A stretch of DNA of 44,907 nucleotides, from positions 1-44,907 of the forward strand of contig CAMDRO010000014.1 in NCBI GenBank assembly GCA_945906795.1, given 5' to 3'. The first letter of the stretch is position 1. Every line of letters starts with the position of its first letter. Both the position numbers and the translations under genes were made by a program. Shown piece by piece: positions 9,351 through 18,296 of the stretch. This DNA comes from Spirosoma fluviale. GTDB lineage: Bacteria > Bacteroidota > Bacteroidia > Cytophagales > Spirosomataceae. The notes beneath the pieces are model-generated. The model saw only the letters and a program-made list of their open reading frames with translations, did no database searches and was not told the origin of the DNA.

Positions 9351-10088
9351 ATGTACGAAGGGAAAAAGGTTATCGTCGTGATGCCGGCTTACAAGGCCGC
9401 TTTAACACTAGAAAAAACATATCAAGAAATACCCCATGATTGGGTGGACGAGGTGATTTTAGTGGATGATTATAGCCCGGACAATACGGTAGAAGTAGCG
9501 AAAAAAATTGGCATTAAGCACATCGTCCAACATGATAAAAACCTGGGTTATGGTGGAAATCAAAAATCATGTTACACAAAAGCGCTATCTTTAGGTGGCG
9601 ACATTGTGATCATGCTGCATCCCGATTACCAATATACTCCCATGTTATTAAAAGCCATGATTTCAATTATTGGCAATGGTTTATACCCCGTAGTTTTTGC
9701 CTCTAGAATTTTAGGAAAAGGAGCTTTAAAAGGCGGCATGCCCATTTATAAATATATAGCGAATCGACTATTAACCTTGTTTCAAAATATATTAATTGAC
9801 CAAAAACTCTCCGAATACCACACGGGGTATCGCGCATTTTCCAAGGAAGCCTTAGAAGCGGTACAATTCACAAAATGTGACAACGATTTTATTTTTGATA
9901 ATCAAATGGTGTTGCAATTGTTTTGGAAGGGTTTTGAGGTAGGCGAAGTAACGTGCCCGACTAAATATTTCGAAGAAGCCTCGTCGATTAATTTTAAACG
10001 AAGCTCTATCTATGGCTTAGGTGTTTTATGGTACTCCGTTCGCTACCGACTGGCCAAATGGGGATGGAAATGGAATTTGGTGGAATAG
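9351..10088 (+). CDS. Family 2 glycosyltransferase (polyprenyl-phosphate type)
   Basis: 245-residue GT-A fold enzyme. The N-terminal VVMPAYKAALTLEKTY, the nucleotide-sugar motif ILVDDYSPD (about 36-44) and HPDYQY in place of DxD match the DPM1-like group that transfers sugars to a lipid phosphate. It has no C-terminal membrane segments, unlike many polyprenyl-phosphate transferases, so it is probably membrane-associated but soluble. The acceptor is not determinable. It stands alone, divergent from terC and convergent with the TonB receptor gene. Confidence 0.85.
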   Translation: MYEGKKVIVVMPAYKAALTLEKTYQEIPHDWVDEVILVDDYSPDNTVEVAKKIGIKHIVQHDKNLGYGGNQKSCYTKALSLGGDIVIMLHPDYQYTPMLLKAMISIIGNGLYPVVFASRILGKGALKGGMPIYKYIANRLLTLFQNILIDQKLSEYHTGYRAFSKEALEAVQFTKCDNDFIFDNQMVLQLFWKGFEVGEVTCPTKYFEEASSINFKRSSIYGLGVLWYSVRYRLAKWGWKWNLVE

Positions 10089-10095
10089 TAATTTT

Positions 10096-10127
10096 GTTTC
10101 AAGCCTTAAAAAAATAAGGCTTGAAAC
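10096..10127. terminator. Convergent hairpin, probable terminator
   Basis: Perfect 13-bp stem GTTTCAAGCCTTA (10096-10108) and TAAGGCTTGAAAC (10115-10127) with an A-only 6-nt loop, between the convergent stops at 10088 and 10140. Neither strand has a clear T-tract after the stem, so it may instead block 3' decay. Confidence 0.5.
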
Positions 10128-10139
10128 ATTGAAAAATTC

Positions 10140-12527
10140 CTACAGCCGAATATTGAGTCCTAATAAAAAGTTGAACCCCGCCTGAGGATATTGAAAATTT
10201 TCAGTCGTTAATTCTCCCGCATACAGGTAACTATAGGTATATCCATTAGACGAGTACATCGAATTAAACACATTATTCAGCAATAATGTTGTACTCATAT
10301 GCTTGGAAAATACATAACTAAGTCGCAAGTCCTGAGTGGCATAGGAGGCCAAAGAACGCTTGTCAGAACTGGTATTATCTAAATATTGCTTGCCCACATA
10401 TTTAGACAAAAGCGCTCCCTCAAAGGCTCCTTTTTTATAGGTAATCGTATTCCCAGCGATTACATTGGGGGAATAGGCGATATCCGTTGTGCCGTGTGGG
10501 ATGATTTTCTCAGTGTAGTTTTCATAATCTGTCAACTTCTCGTTGAAATTCTGTATTTTATTTTGGCTCAACGTTACATTTCCCGACCACAAGAGATAAG
10601 GCAAAATTTGATAATTTAAGGAAGCCTCCAGGCCTAAGCGGTAACTATCAGGGGCATTGGTGCGAATCGCTTCTCCCACATTATTTAAGGCTCCCGTGAG
10701 GACCAATTGATCTTTGTATTTCATGAAATAGCCATTCAATTGCAAGGCATATTTTTCCCCAGTACGCTGGTAGCCAAACTCATAATCCTGAAGGTATTCG
10801 GGTCGGGGTGCGGTAGTAGGATTGTCTACAAAATCTTGCCGACTAGGTTCCTTGCTGCCCAAAGAGATCGAAGAATAAATTTTTGATTCATCTGAAATTT
10901 GATGTGTCAAACCCAATTTTGGGTTAAAGAATTGATAGCTGTTTTGATTGGCCAATGTCAAAAACTTATCTGCCGTGCCCAACATCGCATATCCCACCGT
11001 TCGGTATTGTAAATCAAGGTAGGCATTCCAACGATCAGCTAAAACCAAATTAGCTTTTGCATAGAAATTCAAATCAGTCTTTTGGGACCTACTACGATAC
11101 CACTCATAGCCTCGATATGTCTTAGGCAGTAAATTTCCTTCTGTAATAATTCCATAATGTCTACCCACATATCGGTTCCAAGCACCTCCAAAATTGAATT
11201 TAATCTTGGCCGATCCTTCGTATTGCATAGAAAAAGTCGTTCCATAAAAATCATTATCCAACCACTTTTGGCGAACCAAATCAGTGATAATTTTAGCACT
11301 TATTCCATAATTTTCGACATTGGCCTCAGGTTTGAATTCTTCATAATAACCCCTTCCATAGGTATAATGGGCATTTAAATCTAAATTCCAGGCAGCGGAT
11401 AATCGGTGATTTGTCAGTAATTGTACATGATCCTGTGCGTAATTATCCGTTTGGTTTGCATAGGTATAATAATTGTAAGTCCGACCGGACTTCAACAAGT
11501 TTTCGGCCTCCGCGGTGGACAAATAATTACGCTCAATAAAAGCCTGCATCTCGTTTAAAGACCCACTCACGCGAGATTCTGGAGTCCCATACCAGGTCTG
11601 AAAAGTCTTCTCCTTGCCCAGAAAATAATTGACACGCGCAAAGCTTTTTTTGCCAAAATAAGCAGCAGAAAGATAGGCAGATTGCAAATTAGAAGTCGAT
11701 CGGTCAATGTAGCCATCCGAAACGATTCTTGACAAACGTCCATCCACCGTAAATTTGCCACCTAGTAACCCTGAACCTACCTTCAATGTCGTTTTTAATG
11801 TCCCAAAAGAACCTCCAGAACCATTAATTTCAGCATAAGCCTTTCCCTCAAATGTATTGGTCTGCATATTAACCGATCCACCAAAAGCACCGGCACCGTT
11901 CGTTGACGTACCCACCCCCCGCTGTATTTGTACGGAATTAACAGAACTTGCAAAATCGGGCATATTGACCCAATAAGTTCCTTGAGATTCAGAATCGTTC
12001 ACAGGAATTCCATTGATCGTCACATTGACCCTCGTCGCATCAGAGCCTCGAATTCTGATTCCCGTATAACCAATCCCAGCACCCGCATCTGAGGTAGTCA
12101 CTACAGAGGGAGTAAAATTTAGCAAATTGGGCATATCTTGGCCCAAGTTATTTTTGCCTAGTTCCGTTGCCGAAACATTTGAATAGGCCATCGCCGAATT
12201 TTCATCTGCCCTGGTCGATTTCACCAACACCTCATCTTGTAAAAAACTGGAGCGTTTTAATTCGACTCGCGCAGCATTCTCGGCTAAAATCTCGACCGGT
12301 TCATAGCCAACAAAACTAATTTTCAGTATACTTTTTTGAGATAGTGGCCTAATGGAGAAATATCCATTGGCATCCGTAATCGTTCCATTTGGACTTCCTA
12401 CGAAAGAAACTGAAGCACCCCATAATGGAGTTTTCGATTCCTGATCCAGCACCTGCCCACGCATTTTTTGGGCAAAAATGGACTGGACAGAAACAAACAA
12501 AACAAACAATGTCATTAACTTTTTCAT
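10140..12527 (-). CDS. TonB-dependent outer-membrane receptor, probable thiamine uptake
   Basis: 795-residue outer-membrane protein: signal peptide ending near SIFAQ, a carboxypeptidase-regulatory-like beta domain (about 22-105, starting MRGQVLDQESKTPLWGASV), a TonB plug (about 115-220, with IRIRGSDATRVNVTINGIPVN split by short loops), then a beta-barrel ending in the aromatic-rich strand GFNFLLGLNIRL. The TPP riboswitch in its 5' leader is strong evidence that the substrate is thiamine, its phosphate or a precursor. TPP-controlled TonB receptors are known predicted thiamine transporters in Bacteroidota. No PnuT-like permease or thi gene is adjacent. The final barrel motif is typical of substrates of the BAM machinery. 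Confidence 0.88.
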   Translation of the reverse strand: MKKLMTLFVLFVSVQSIFAQKMRGQVLDQESKTPLWGASVSFVGSPNGTITDANGYFSIRPLSQKSILKISFVGYEPVEILAENAARVELKRSSFLQDEVLVKSTRADENSAMAYSNVSATELGKNNLGQDMPNLLNFTPSVVTTSDAGAGIGYTGIRIRGSDATRVNVTINGIPVNDSESQGTYWVNMPDFASSVNSVQIQRGVGTSTNGAGAFGGSVNMQTNTFEGKAYAEINGSGGSFGTLKTTLKVGSGLLGGKFTVDGRLSRIVSDGYIDRSTSNLQSAYLSAAYFGKKSFARVNYFLGKEKTFQTWYGTPESRVSGSLNEMQAFIERNYLSTAEAENLLKSGRTYNYYTYANQTDNYAQDHVQLLTNHRLSAAWNLDLNAHYTYGRGYYEEFKPEANVENYGISAKIITDLVRQKWLDNDFYGTTFSMQYEGSAKIKFNFGGAWNRYVGRHYGIITEGNLLPKTYRGYEWYRSRSQKTDLNFYAKANLVLADRWNAYLDLQYRTVGYAMLGTADKFLTLANQNSYQFFNPKLGLTHQISDESKIYSSISLGSKEPSRQDFVDNPTTAPRPEYLQDYEFGYQRTGEKYALQLNGYFMKYKDQLVLTGALNNVGEAIRTNAPDSYRLGLEASLNYQILPYLLWSGNVTLSQNKIQNFNEKLTDYENYTEKIIPHGTTDIAYSPNVIAGNTITYKKGAFEGALLSKYVGKQYLDNTSSDKRSLASYATQDLRLSYVFSKHMSTTLLLNNVFNSMYSSNGYTYSYLYAGELTTENFQYPQAGFNFLLGLNIRL

Positions 12528-12602
12528 TTTGAAATATTAACAACAGGCAAAGGAGTCAAATCCCGTATGATTTAACAATAACCCTTATTTTTTGATTTTT
12601 TT

Positions 12603-12624
12603 GAGTTTTCAGCGCTAAAAACTC
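12603..12624 (-). promoter_or_regulatory. Hairpin next to TPP riboswitch, possible expression platform
   Basis: On the minus strand GAGTTTTTAGC is followed directly by GCTGAAAACTC, an 11-bp inverted repeat with one G-U pair, immediately after the riboswitch P1 helix. It is followed by A residues, not T residues, so it is not a classical terminator. It could fold alternatively with the 3' side of P1. Confidence 0.4.
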
Positions 12625-12706
12625 GACAAAATCCCTTCGACGGCATTATCCGTATCAGGTTCAATGGGTATAATCTCAGCCTTTTTTGAAGGCACCCCTT
12701 TTTGTG
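12625..12706 (-). ncRNA. TPP riboswitch (THI element)
   Basis: The minus strand carries the hallmark THI-box elements in order: GGGGTGCC (12698-12691), GGCTGAGA (about 12681-12674), ACCCATTGAACCTGATACGG, GATAATGCCG, then GAAGGGA. The outer P1 helix pairs CAAAA (12704-12700) with TTTTG (12631-12627). This is the standard thiamine-pyrophosphate aptamer. It precedes the TonB receptor gene by about 98 nt, so high TPP should lower receptor expression. The aptamer begins about seven bases downstream of a good -7 element, consistent with the predicted transcript start. Confidence 0.95.
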
Positions 12707-12712
12707 GACGCA

Positions 12713-12742
12713 CAAAGATATAAATTTTTCTACCTTTGCAAA
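12713..12742 (-). promoter_or_regulatory. Promoter of TPP riboswitch / TonB receptor
   Basis: Minus strand: -33 TTTG (12742-12739), an 18-nt spacer and -7 TATCTTTG (12720-12713). The predicted start near 12706 coincides with the first riboswitch bases. The -33 box abuts the mfd -7 box of the opposite strand. Confidence 0.7.
12731..12738 (+). promoter_or_regulatory. mfd -7 element
   Basis: TACCTTTG matches the Bacteroidota TAnnTTTG -7 box and lies 40 bp before the mfd start. The nearest upstream TTTG (12701-12704) is 26 nt away, longer than usual, so the -33 element is weak or absent. Confidence 0.5.
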
Positions 12743-12778
12743 CCCAATTTTAAATTTTTTACCCGATGTAGGGATATT

Positions 12779-15700
12779 ATGATTGTTAAAGATTTCCTCC
12801 AATTATATAAGTATGATGGGATTGTGCAAACAATTTTCCAGCAAATTACTATCGCAAATAAAGGGAGTTTGTTTACTATAAAAGGGCTTTGTGGCGCATT
12901 AGACACCGTTTTAATCGCCGCTTTAAGTCAAGAAAAAAATCCATTTCTATTAGTTTGTGAAGAAAAAGAGGAAGCCCAATATGTGTTGAACGACCTGCAA
13001 TCACTCTTAGGTGATACCGCGGTTATGCTTTTCCCCATGTCACATAAAAAACCTTATGAGTGGGAAGAAGTAGATAATGCGAATGTACTCATGCGGGCGG
13101 AAGTGCTGAATACATTGAGCAATTACCATGATCAAATATTAGTCTTAGTCACCTACCCAGAGGCCTTAACGGATAAGGTGATTAATCGAAAATCCCTTGT
13201 AAAGAATACACTTTCGATCCGAGTGGGGGATAAAATTGACCCCACTTTTGTGGCCGAGACGCTCAATGAATATGATTTTGAGCGAACTGACTTTGTCTAC
13301 GAAGCAGGTCAATATTCAGTCCGAGGAGGAATTTTGGATGTATTTTCCTATGCTGCCGAATTTCCTTATCGGCTTGATTTTTCTGGCAATGAGGTTGAAA
13401 GCATACGAACCTTTCATCCAGAAACCCAATTGTCCATCCAATCGGTTTCAGCCATGCACCTGATTCCTGACGTACAAACAAAATTAGTGCAAGAAACCAG
13501 AGAAACATTTTTCTCTTTTTTGCCAGAAAATACGAAAGTTTGGATTAAAGACCCAGGCACATTATTGGAAATCATTGAAACCAATTTTGAAAAGGCTACA
13601 GCCGATTTTGAGCGAATAAAATCCTCAGGCGGTGGAAATATCCAAATCATTAGCGATCCAAGCGAACGCTGGGAAACAAAAAAAGAAGTAAAAAAATCAT
13701 TGAGTGGGTTTACGCTGGTGGAATTTGGAAAACGAGCCTTTTTTAAAGGTGCCACGCTCATCACATACCCTTCCAAAAATCCCGGTGCATTCCAGAAAGA
13801 TTTTGAACGGCTGGCTGCCGCGTTTTTAGAAAATCAAAGTTTGGGCTATCAAAATATTATTTGTTCGGAATCCGCGCGCCAACTAGAACGTTTGGAGGTC
13901 ATTTTCAATGAGATAAATTCGACCATTCAATTTAAAACAATTCAAATTACGCTAAGAGAAGGGTTTATCGATGAGCAAACAAAAATTGCCTTTTACCCAG
14001 ACCACCAACTTTTTGATCGATACAACCGTTTCAAAGAGAAAAATAAATTCTCAAAAAACAAAACCCTAACCTTAAAGGAATTAAGAAGTTTGCAAGTCGG
14101 CGATTTTGTCACTCACGTAGATTATGGCATCGGCCGTTTCGCGGGTTTAAATCTAATCGACACCTCGAACGGCGAACAAGAAGTAATTCGACTCATTTAC
14201 CGAGACGATGATGTGCTTTCCGTTTCCATTCATTCCTTGCATAAAATTTCAAAATATTCAGGGAAAGATGGGGCGCCTCCTAGCATGTCCAAACTGGGCT
14301 CGCCGGAGTGGGACAATAAAAAATCAAAGGTAAAAAGGCAGGTAAAAGATATAGCTAAGGAATTAATTGCGCTATATGCTAAAAGAAAAACTGCCAGGGG
14401 ATTTGCCTTTTCAGCTGACACTTATTTACAGGCTGAATTAGAATCATCCTTCATTTATGAAGATACGCCAGACCAAGCAAAAGCGACGGCCGATGTAAAA
14501 ATGGATATGGAAAAGCCACATCCCATGGACCGCTTAGTCTGTGGCGATGTGGGTTTTGGAAAGACTGAAATAGCCATCAGAGCGGCATTTAAAGCCGTTG
14601 CCGATTCGAGACAAGTAGCTGTGCTAGTGCCAACCACTATTTTAGCTATGCAACATTTTAGGACATTTCATGAACGATTGGCTGCTTTCCCTTGCAAAGT
14701 GGAGTACATCAATCGCTTCAAATCGAGTAAACAAATTAATGAGACACTCGCCCGCGTGGCGACTGGCGAAACCGATATTCTCATTGGCACACACCGATTA
14801 GTCAATAAAGATGTGGTGTTCAAAAACCTGGGTTTGATGATTATTGACGAAGAACAAAAATTTGGAGTCAAGGTCAAAGATCGGTTAAAAGAAATGCGCG
14901 TGGATGTGGATGTGTTAACGTTAACAGCGACCCCCATTCCTAGAACCCTACATTTCTCACTGATGGGCGCGCGTGATTTATCGATCATAGCCACTCCCCC
15001 GCCGAATCGCCAACCGGTTGAAACCAAATTAGTGGTCATGACCGATGAAATTTTAAGGGATGGAGTGCGAAATGAATTAACAAGAGGAGGCCAAGTTTTT
15101 GTCGTGCACAATAAAATCAGTGATTTAGAGAGTACGGCCAACCGGATTTTGCGCTTAGTACCCGATGCTAAAATAGGCGTGGCGCATGGACAGATGGAAG
15201 GCGATAAATTAGAAAAAATCATGCTCGGGTTTATTGAAGGCCATTTCGATGTGTTAGTAGCCACCAATATCATCGAATCCGGTTTAGATATTCCGAATGC
15301 CAACACCATTTATATCTTGAACGCAAACCATTTTGGCCTTTCCGATTTACATCAAATGCGTGGCCGTGTAGGTAGGTCCAATAAAAAAGCCTATTGCTTT
15401 TTGGCAACCCCGTCTTTGGCGTCCTTAACGAGCGATGCTAGAAAAAGATTAAGCGCCTTGGAAGAGTTTGCGGATTTGGGAGATGGGATTAAGGTGGCCA
15501 TGCGTGACTTGGATATTAGAGGGGCTGGAAATTTGTTAGGAGGTGAGCAAAGTGGATTTATCAACGACCTCGGTTATGACATGTACCATAAAATTTTAGA
15601 TGAGGCAGTCCAAGAGCTAAAAGAAAATGAATTTAAATCTTTATTTGAGACGGATTTAGGGGTTGTTGCCGAAGCCCTAAAAGTAGACTGTCAAATCGAA

Positions 15701-16132
15701 ACCGATTTAAGAGTTCTGATTCCAGAAGATTATGTGAGCAGTATTTCAGAACGACTTGCGTTATATACGCGACTAGACGAGATAGAGAACGAAAAAGAGC
15801 TGGATGAATTTATGGCTGAGGTGAAAGATCGCTTTGGAGAATGGCCGACAGAAGTTAGAGATATGTACGAATTAGTGGCTTGTCGTTGGAAAGCGCAGGC
15901 ACTCGGAATAGAAAAAATTACATTGAAGGGCAATATGTTGAAATTGTATTTCGTTTCTATGGAGGCACAGCCAAATACCGGAACAACAATAATAGGCCAG
16001 GTTATTCAGTTTGTCAATACGAAAAAAGGAGCTTGCCAACTGCGTGAAAAAGGGGGGAAATTGATCCTCCAAGTACAAAAAGTAAGTACAATAAAAGATT
16101 TAAATAGTATTTTGATAGATATTTTAGGTTAA
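12779..16132 (+). CDS. mfd: Transcription-repair coupling factor Mfd
   Basis: 1117-residue superfamily 2 translocase that removes RNA polymerase stalled at lesions and recruits UvrA. Visible parts: UvrB-like N-terminal region (about 50-400, with RGGILDVFS), RNA-polymerase-interacting domain (about 440-500, GDFVTHVDYGIGRF), Walker A GDVGFGKTE (about 588), DEEQ box (about 687), motif VI region MRGRVGRSNKKAY (about 858) and the C-terminal autoinhibitory domain (about 950-1117). I chose the ATG at 12779 (MIVKDFLQLY). An in-frame upstream ATG at 12686 would place coding sequence across the TPP riboswitch and both promoters. Divergent from the TonB receptor. Confidence 0.96.
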   Translation: MIVKDFLQLYKYDGIVQTIFQQITIANKGSLFTIKGLCGALDTVLIAALSQEKNPFLLVCEEKEEAQYVLNDLQSLLGDTAVMLFPMSHKKPYEWEEVDNANVLMRAEVLNTLSNYHDQILVLVTYPEALTDKVINRKSLVKNTLSIRVGDKIDPTFVAETLNEYDFERTDFVYEAGQYSVRGGILDVFSYAAEFPYRLDFSGNEVESIRTFHPETQLSIQSVSAMHLIPDVQTKLVQETRETFFSFLPENTKVWIKDPGTLLEIIETNFEKATADFERIKSSGGGNIQIISDPSERWETKKEVKKSLSGFTLVEFGKRAFFKGATLITYPSKNPGAFQKDFERLAAAFLENQSLGYQNIICSESARQLERLEVIFNEINSTIQFKTIQITLREGFIDEQTKIAFYPDHQLFDRYNRFKEKNKFSKNKTLTLKELRSLQVGDFVTHVDYGIGRFAGLNLIDTSNGEQEVIRLIYRDDDVLSVSIHSLHKISKYSGKDGAPPSMSKLGSPEWDNKKSKVKRQVKDIAKELIALYAKRKTARGFAFSADTYLQAELESSFIYEDTPDQAKATADVKMDMEKPHPMDRLVCGDVGFGKTEIAIRAAFKAVADSRQVAVLVPTTILAMQHFRTFHERLAAFPCKVEYINRFKSSKQINETLARVATGETDILIGTHRLVNKDVVFKNLGLMIIDEEQKFGVKVKDRLKEMRVDVDVLTLTATPIPRTLHFSLMGARDLSIIATPPPNRQPVETKLVVMTDEILRDGVRNELTRGGQVFVVHNKISDLESTANRILRLVPDAKIGVAHGQMEGDKLEKIMLGFIEGHFDVLVATNIIESGLDIPNANTIYILNANHFGLSDLHQMRGRVGRSNKKAYCFLATPSLASLTSDARKRLSALEEFADLGDGIKVAMRDLDIRGAGNLLGGEQSGFINDLGYDMYHKILDEAVQELKENEFKSLFETDLGVVAEALKVDCQIETDLRVLIPEDYVSSISERLALYTRLDEIENEKELDEFMAEVKDRFGEWPTEVRDMYELVACRWKAQALGIEKITLKGNMLKLYFVSMEAQPNTGTTIIGQVIQFVNTKKGACQLREKGGKLILQVQKVSTIKDLNSILIDILG

Positions 16133-16133
16133 T

Positions 16134-16165
16134 TTTGAGCAAATTGCTTGAATTTCATACCTTTG
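16134..16165 (+). promoter_or_regulatory. gldJ promoter
   Basis: -33 TTTG (16134-16137), 20-nt spacer, -7 TACCTTTG (16158-16165). It begins two bases after the mfd stop. The predicted leader is about 25 nt. Confidence 0.75.
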
Positions 16166-16196
16166 TTTTTCAAATTATGTAGAAAAGAACATATAG

Positions 16197-17465
16197 ATGA
16201 TTGCTAAATTAAAATTTGTTTTAGGCCTTTGTGGCATCGCGGTGTTAATGACATCTTGCCCAAGTGGCATCGGAAGTAAATTAGGTGGCAGTTTAGGCGG
16301 CAAACCTAATAGTGTCAACGTCGGAAGTTCGTCTTCCGTAACTGGTCTTGCATATAATCAAAAATCAGGATTTCAGGTTGACAAAAAATTCACTGGACAG
16401 CTCATTGGGCCTAACTTAGTCTTTATTGAAGGAGGCCGATTTACCATGGGATCCATTGAAGAAGATGTGATGGGAACACATGATAACATCGAACGTACGG
16501 TTTCTGTACAATCGTTTTACATGGATGAAACGGAAATCGCGAATGTGCATTATTTAGAATATTTATATTCCGTTCAAAAGGATTCAACCTTAGATTTTTA
16601 TGAGGCGGCCTTGCCTGACACGACGGTTTGGCGCAATGATTTAGCCTTTAATGATCCTTATGTTGAGCAATATTTGAGATTTCCAGGATTTAGAATGTAT
16701 CCTGTGGTGGGAATTTCTTGGGCTCAAGCCACCGATTATTGTTTGTGGAGAACGGCTGTGGTGAATCAAAATTTAGCCGGAGGAAATGCCAAAACAAAAG
16801 CTCCGAAAGCGACTAAAACGGGTGCGACAACGGCTTCAGCTGCGACTAGAGCCAATGCGCCCGCCAGAGTAAGTATTGAATCAGGACGTATTTTACCATC
16901 TTATCGATTACCTACTGAAGCGGAATGGGAATATGCGGCGAAGGCGATGATTGGAACTCAACAACAAGATGAAAACCAAGCAAACCAACGAATTTATCCT
17001 TGGGATGGTCCGTCACTAAGAGAATCTAGCGGAAAAAGCAGAGGAATGATGTTGGCCAATTTCAAACGTGGACGAGGCGATTATGCAGGTATTGCAGGTA
17101 AATCAAATGACGGAGCGATTATTACCGCTGAAATTTACAAATATGCTCCGAACGATTTCGGTTTATATCAAATGGCTGGAAATGTGAATGAGTGGGTGAT
17201 GGATTTATATCGTCCTTTATCTTTTCAGGATTTCAATGACTTGAACCCTGTGCGTAGAAATGACAAATTGGACAAAGCTTCTCGTTACGACAGCAAAAAC
17301 AATAATTCATTAATCGACAATAAATCTAGAGTTTACAAAGGAGGTTCTTGGGCTGATATTTCTTATTGGTTAGCTCCAGGTTCTCGTAGGTACTTAGATC
17401 AAGATTCTGCTACGGCGACTATCGGTTTCCGTTGCGCTATGATATCAGCCGGATTAAATAAATAA
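16197..17465 (+). CDS. gldJ: Gliding motility lipoprotein GldJ
   Basis: 422-residue lipoprotein with signal and lipobox LMTSC (Cys21), predicted to be membrane-anchored in the periplasm. The body is a formylglycine-generating-enzyme (SUMF1)-like fold without evident catalytic role: VFIEGGRFTMGS, SFYMDETEIANVHYLEYLY, YRLPTEAEWEYAA, NDFGLYQMAGNVNEWV, VYKGGSWADISYW and GFRCAM. The early LPDTTVWRNDL segment, the DYAGIAGKSNDGA segment and the ending match GldJ rather than GldK, which carries long extra insertions. GldJ is needed for gliding and stabilises GldK in Flavobacterium. A low-complexity Ala/Thr/Lys stretch at about 198-225 replaces a variable loop. It has its own promoter; no other gld gene is in the window. 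Confidence 0.82.
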   Translation: MIAKLKFVLGLCGIAVLMTSCPSGIGSKLGGSLGGKPNSVNVGSSSSVTGLAYNQKSGFQVDKKFTGQLIGPNLVFIEGGRFTMGSIEEDVMGTHDNIERTVSVQSFYMDETEIANVHYLEYLYSVQKDSTLDFYEAALPDTTVWRNDLAFNDPYVEQYLRFPGFRMYPVVGISWAQATDYCLWRTAVVNQNLAGGNAKTKAPKATKTGATTASAATRANAPARVSIESGRILPSYRLPTEAEWEYAAKAMIGTQQQDENQANQRIYPWDGPSLRESSGKSRGMMLANFKRGRGDYAGIAGKSNDGAIITAEIYKYAPNDFGLYQMAGNVNEWVMDLYRPLSFQDFNDLNPVRRNDKLDKASRYDSKNNNSLIDNKSRVYKGGSWADISYWLAPGSRRYLDQDSATATIGFRCAMISAGLNK

Positions 17466-17469
17466 AGAA

Positions 17470-18150
17470 TCATTTTAAAGCCGCCAGTGCGAGAAAAGAA
17501 ATTTCTCTTGCCCCGGCGGCTTTTAGTTTTTCTGCGGCGGCTAAAAAAGTAGCGCCAGTCGTCAAGGTGTCATCCACGACTAAAATATGTTTACCCCTAA
17601 TCAGCTCCTCATTTTCTACCCCAAAAGCATCTGAAAGAGATTCATAACGCTGAGCTCTATTTTGGCCAACTAAAGATTTACTCTGAATTTTACGAATTAG
17701 TACCTGTTCCAAACAAGGCAATCCGGTGGCTTGTTGGATTCCCATCGTCAAGCTTGCCGCTTGGTTATATCCTCTTTCACGCAGTTTTTTAGCAAAAAGG
17801 GGGATCGGGACCATCGCATCATAAAAAATAAATGAATGGGATTTTTGTAGTTCTTTGCCACACCAAAAACCCAAAAACTCTCCTAAAGCCGACTGCCCTT
17901 TATATTTAACCTGGTGCATGAGGTGCTGAACTCTGCTTCCCTCAGAAAATAAAAAAAAAGCATTGGCATGATTAAAATCAAACAATCCGTCAAATTTCGC
18001 GGTAATCCAATTGGGTGTGGGTAGAAATAAGCCAGGCTTAGGCAAGTCTAATCGACAGCCCGTACACACAAAATCTTCCGATGCCAAAAGTGGAAATTGG
18101 CAAGCTCCACAGAGCCTAGGATAAACTAATTGTAAAAAGCTCTTAAACAT
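17470..18150 (-). CDS. comFC: ComF family phosphoribosyltransferase-like protein
   Basis: 226-residue ComFC/GntX-type protein. Four N-terminal cysteines, C14-x2-C17 and C29-x2-C32, form a probable zinc ribbon. The C-terminal type I phosphoribosyltransferase fold includes PIPLFAKKLRERGYNQA and the PRPP loop ILVVDDTLTTGAT (about 188-200). Family members take part in DNA uptake during natural transformation; the enzymatic reaction is unsettled. It is convergent with gldJ with only four bases between stop codons, and its 3' end appears to contain the gldJ terminator on the opposite strand. Confidence 0.88.
   Translation of the reverse strand: MFKSFLQLVYPRLCGACQFPLLASEDFVCTGCRLDLPKPGLFLPTPNWITAKFDGLFDFNHANAFFLFSEGSRVQHLMHQVKYKGQSALGEFLGFWCGKELQKSHSFIFYDAMVPIPLFAKKLRERGYNQAASLTMGIQQATGLPCLEQVLIRKIQSKSLVGQNRAQRYESLSDAFGVENEELIRGKHILVVDDTLTTGATFLAAAEKLKAAGAREISFLALAALK
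17477..17530 (+). terminator. Probable gldJ terminator inside comFC
   Basis: Plus strand: AAAGCCGCC (17477-17485) pairs with GGCGGCTTT (17515-17523). An inner stem GAGAAA/TTTCTC fills the loop, and TAGTTTTT follows. It lies within the last 60 bases of the opposite-strand comFC. Confidence 0.5.
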
Positions 18151-18161
18151 CTAGAAAAACT

Positions 18162-18192
18162 TTTGTATTTAATATAAGTTTCAGTAATTTTG
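18162..18192 (+). promoter_or_regulatory. fusA promoter
   Basis: -33 TTTG (18162-18165), 19-nt spacer, -7 TAATTTTG (18185-18192). The predicted leader is about 98 nt, long for this window, and may carry post-transcriptional control. Confidence 0.75.
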
Positions 18193-18296
18193 CACCCCTA
18201 AATCAGTACATAAACGAAAACATATTGTTTTGTTGTCCAAGTACTTGATCATTTAAAAATAGAGTTTAAAAAAACATTTCATAATTAAATTTAAAA

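Noticed and set aside
10140-12527. Siderophore or SusC-type glycan receptor
   Set aside because: No SusD partner is adjacent, and the TPP riboswitch points to thiamine.
12686-12778. N-terminal extension of mfd
   Set aside because: It would cross the TPP riboswitch and both promoters and has an unconserved, cysteine- and phenylalanine-rich sequence.
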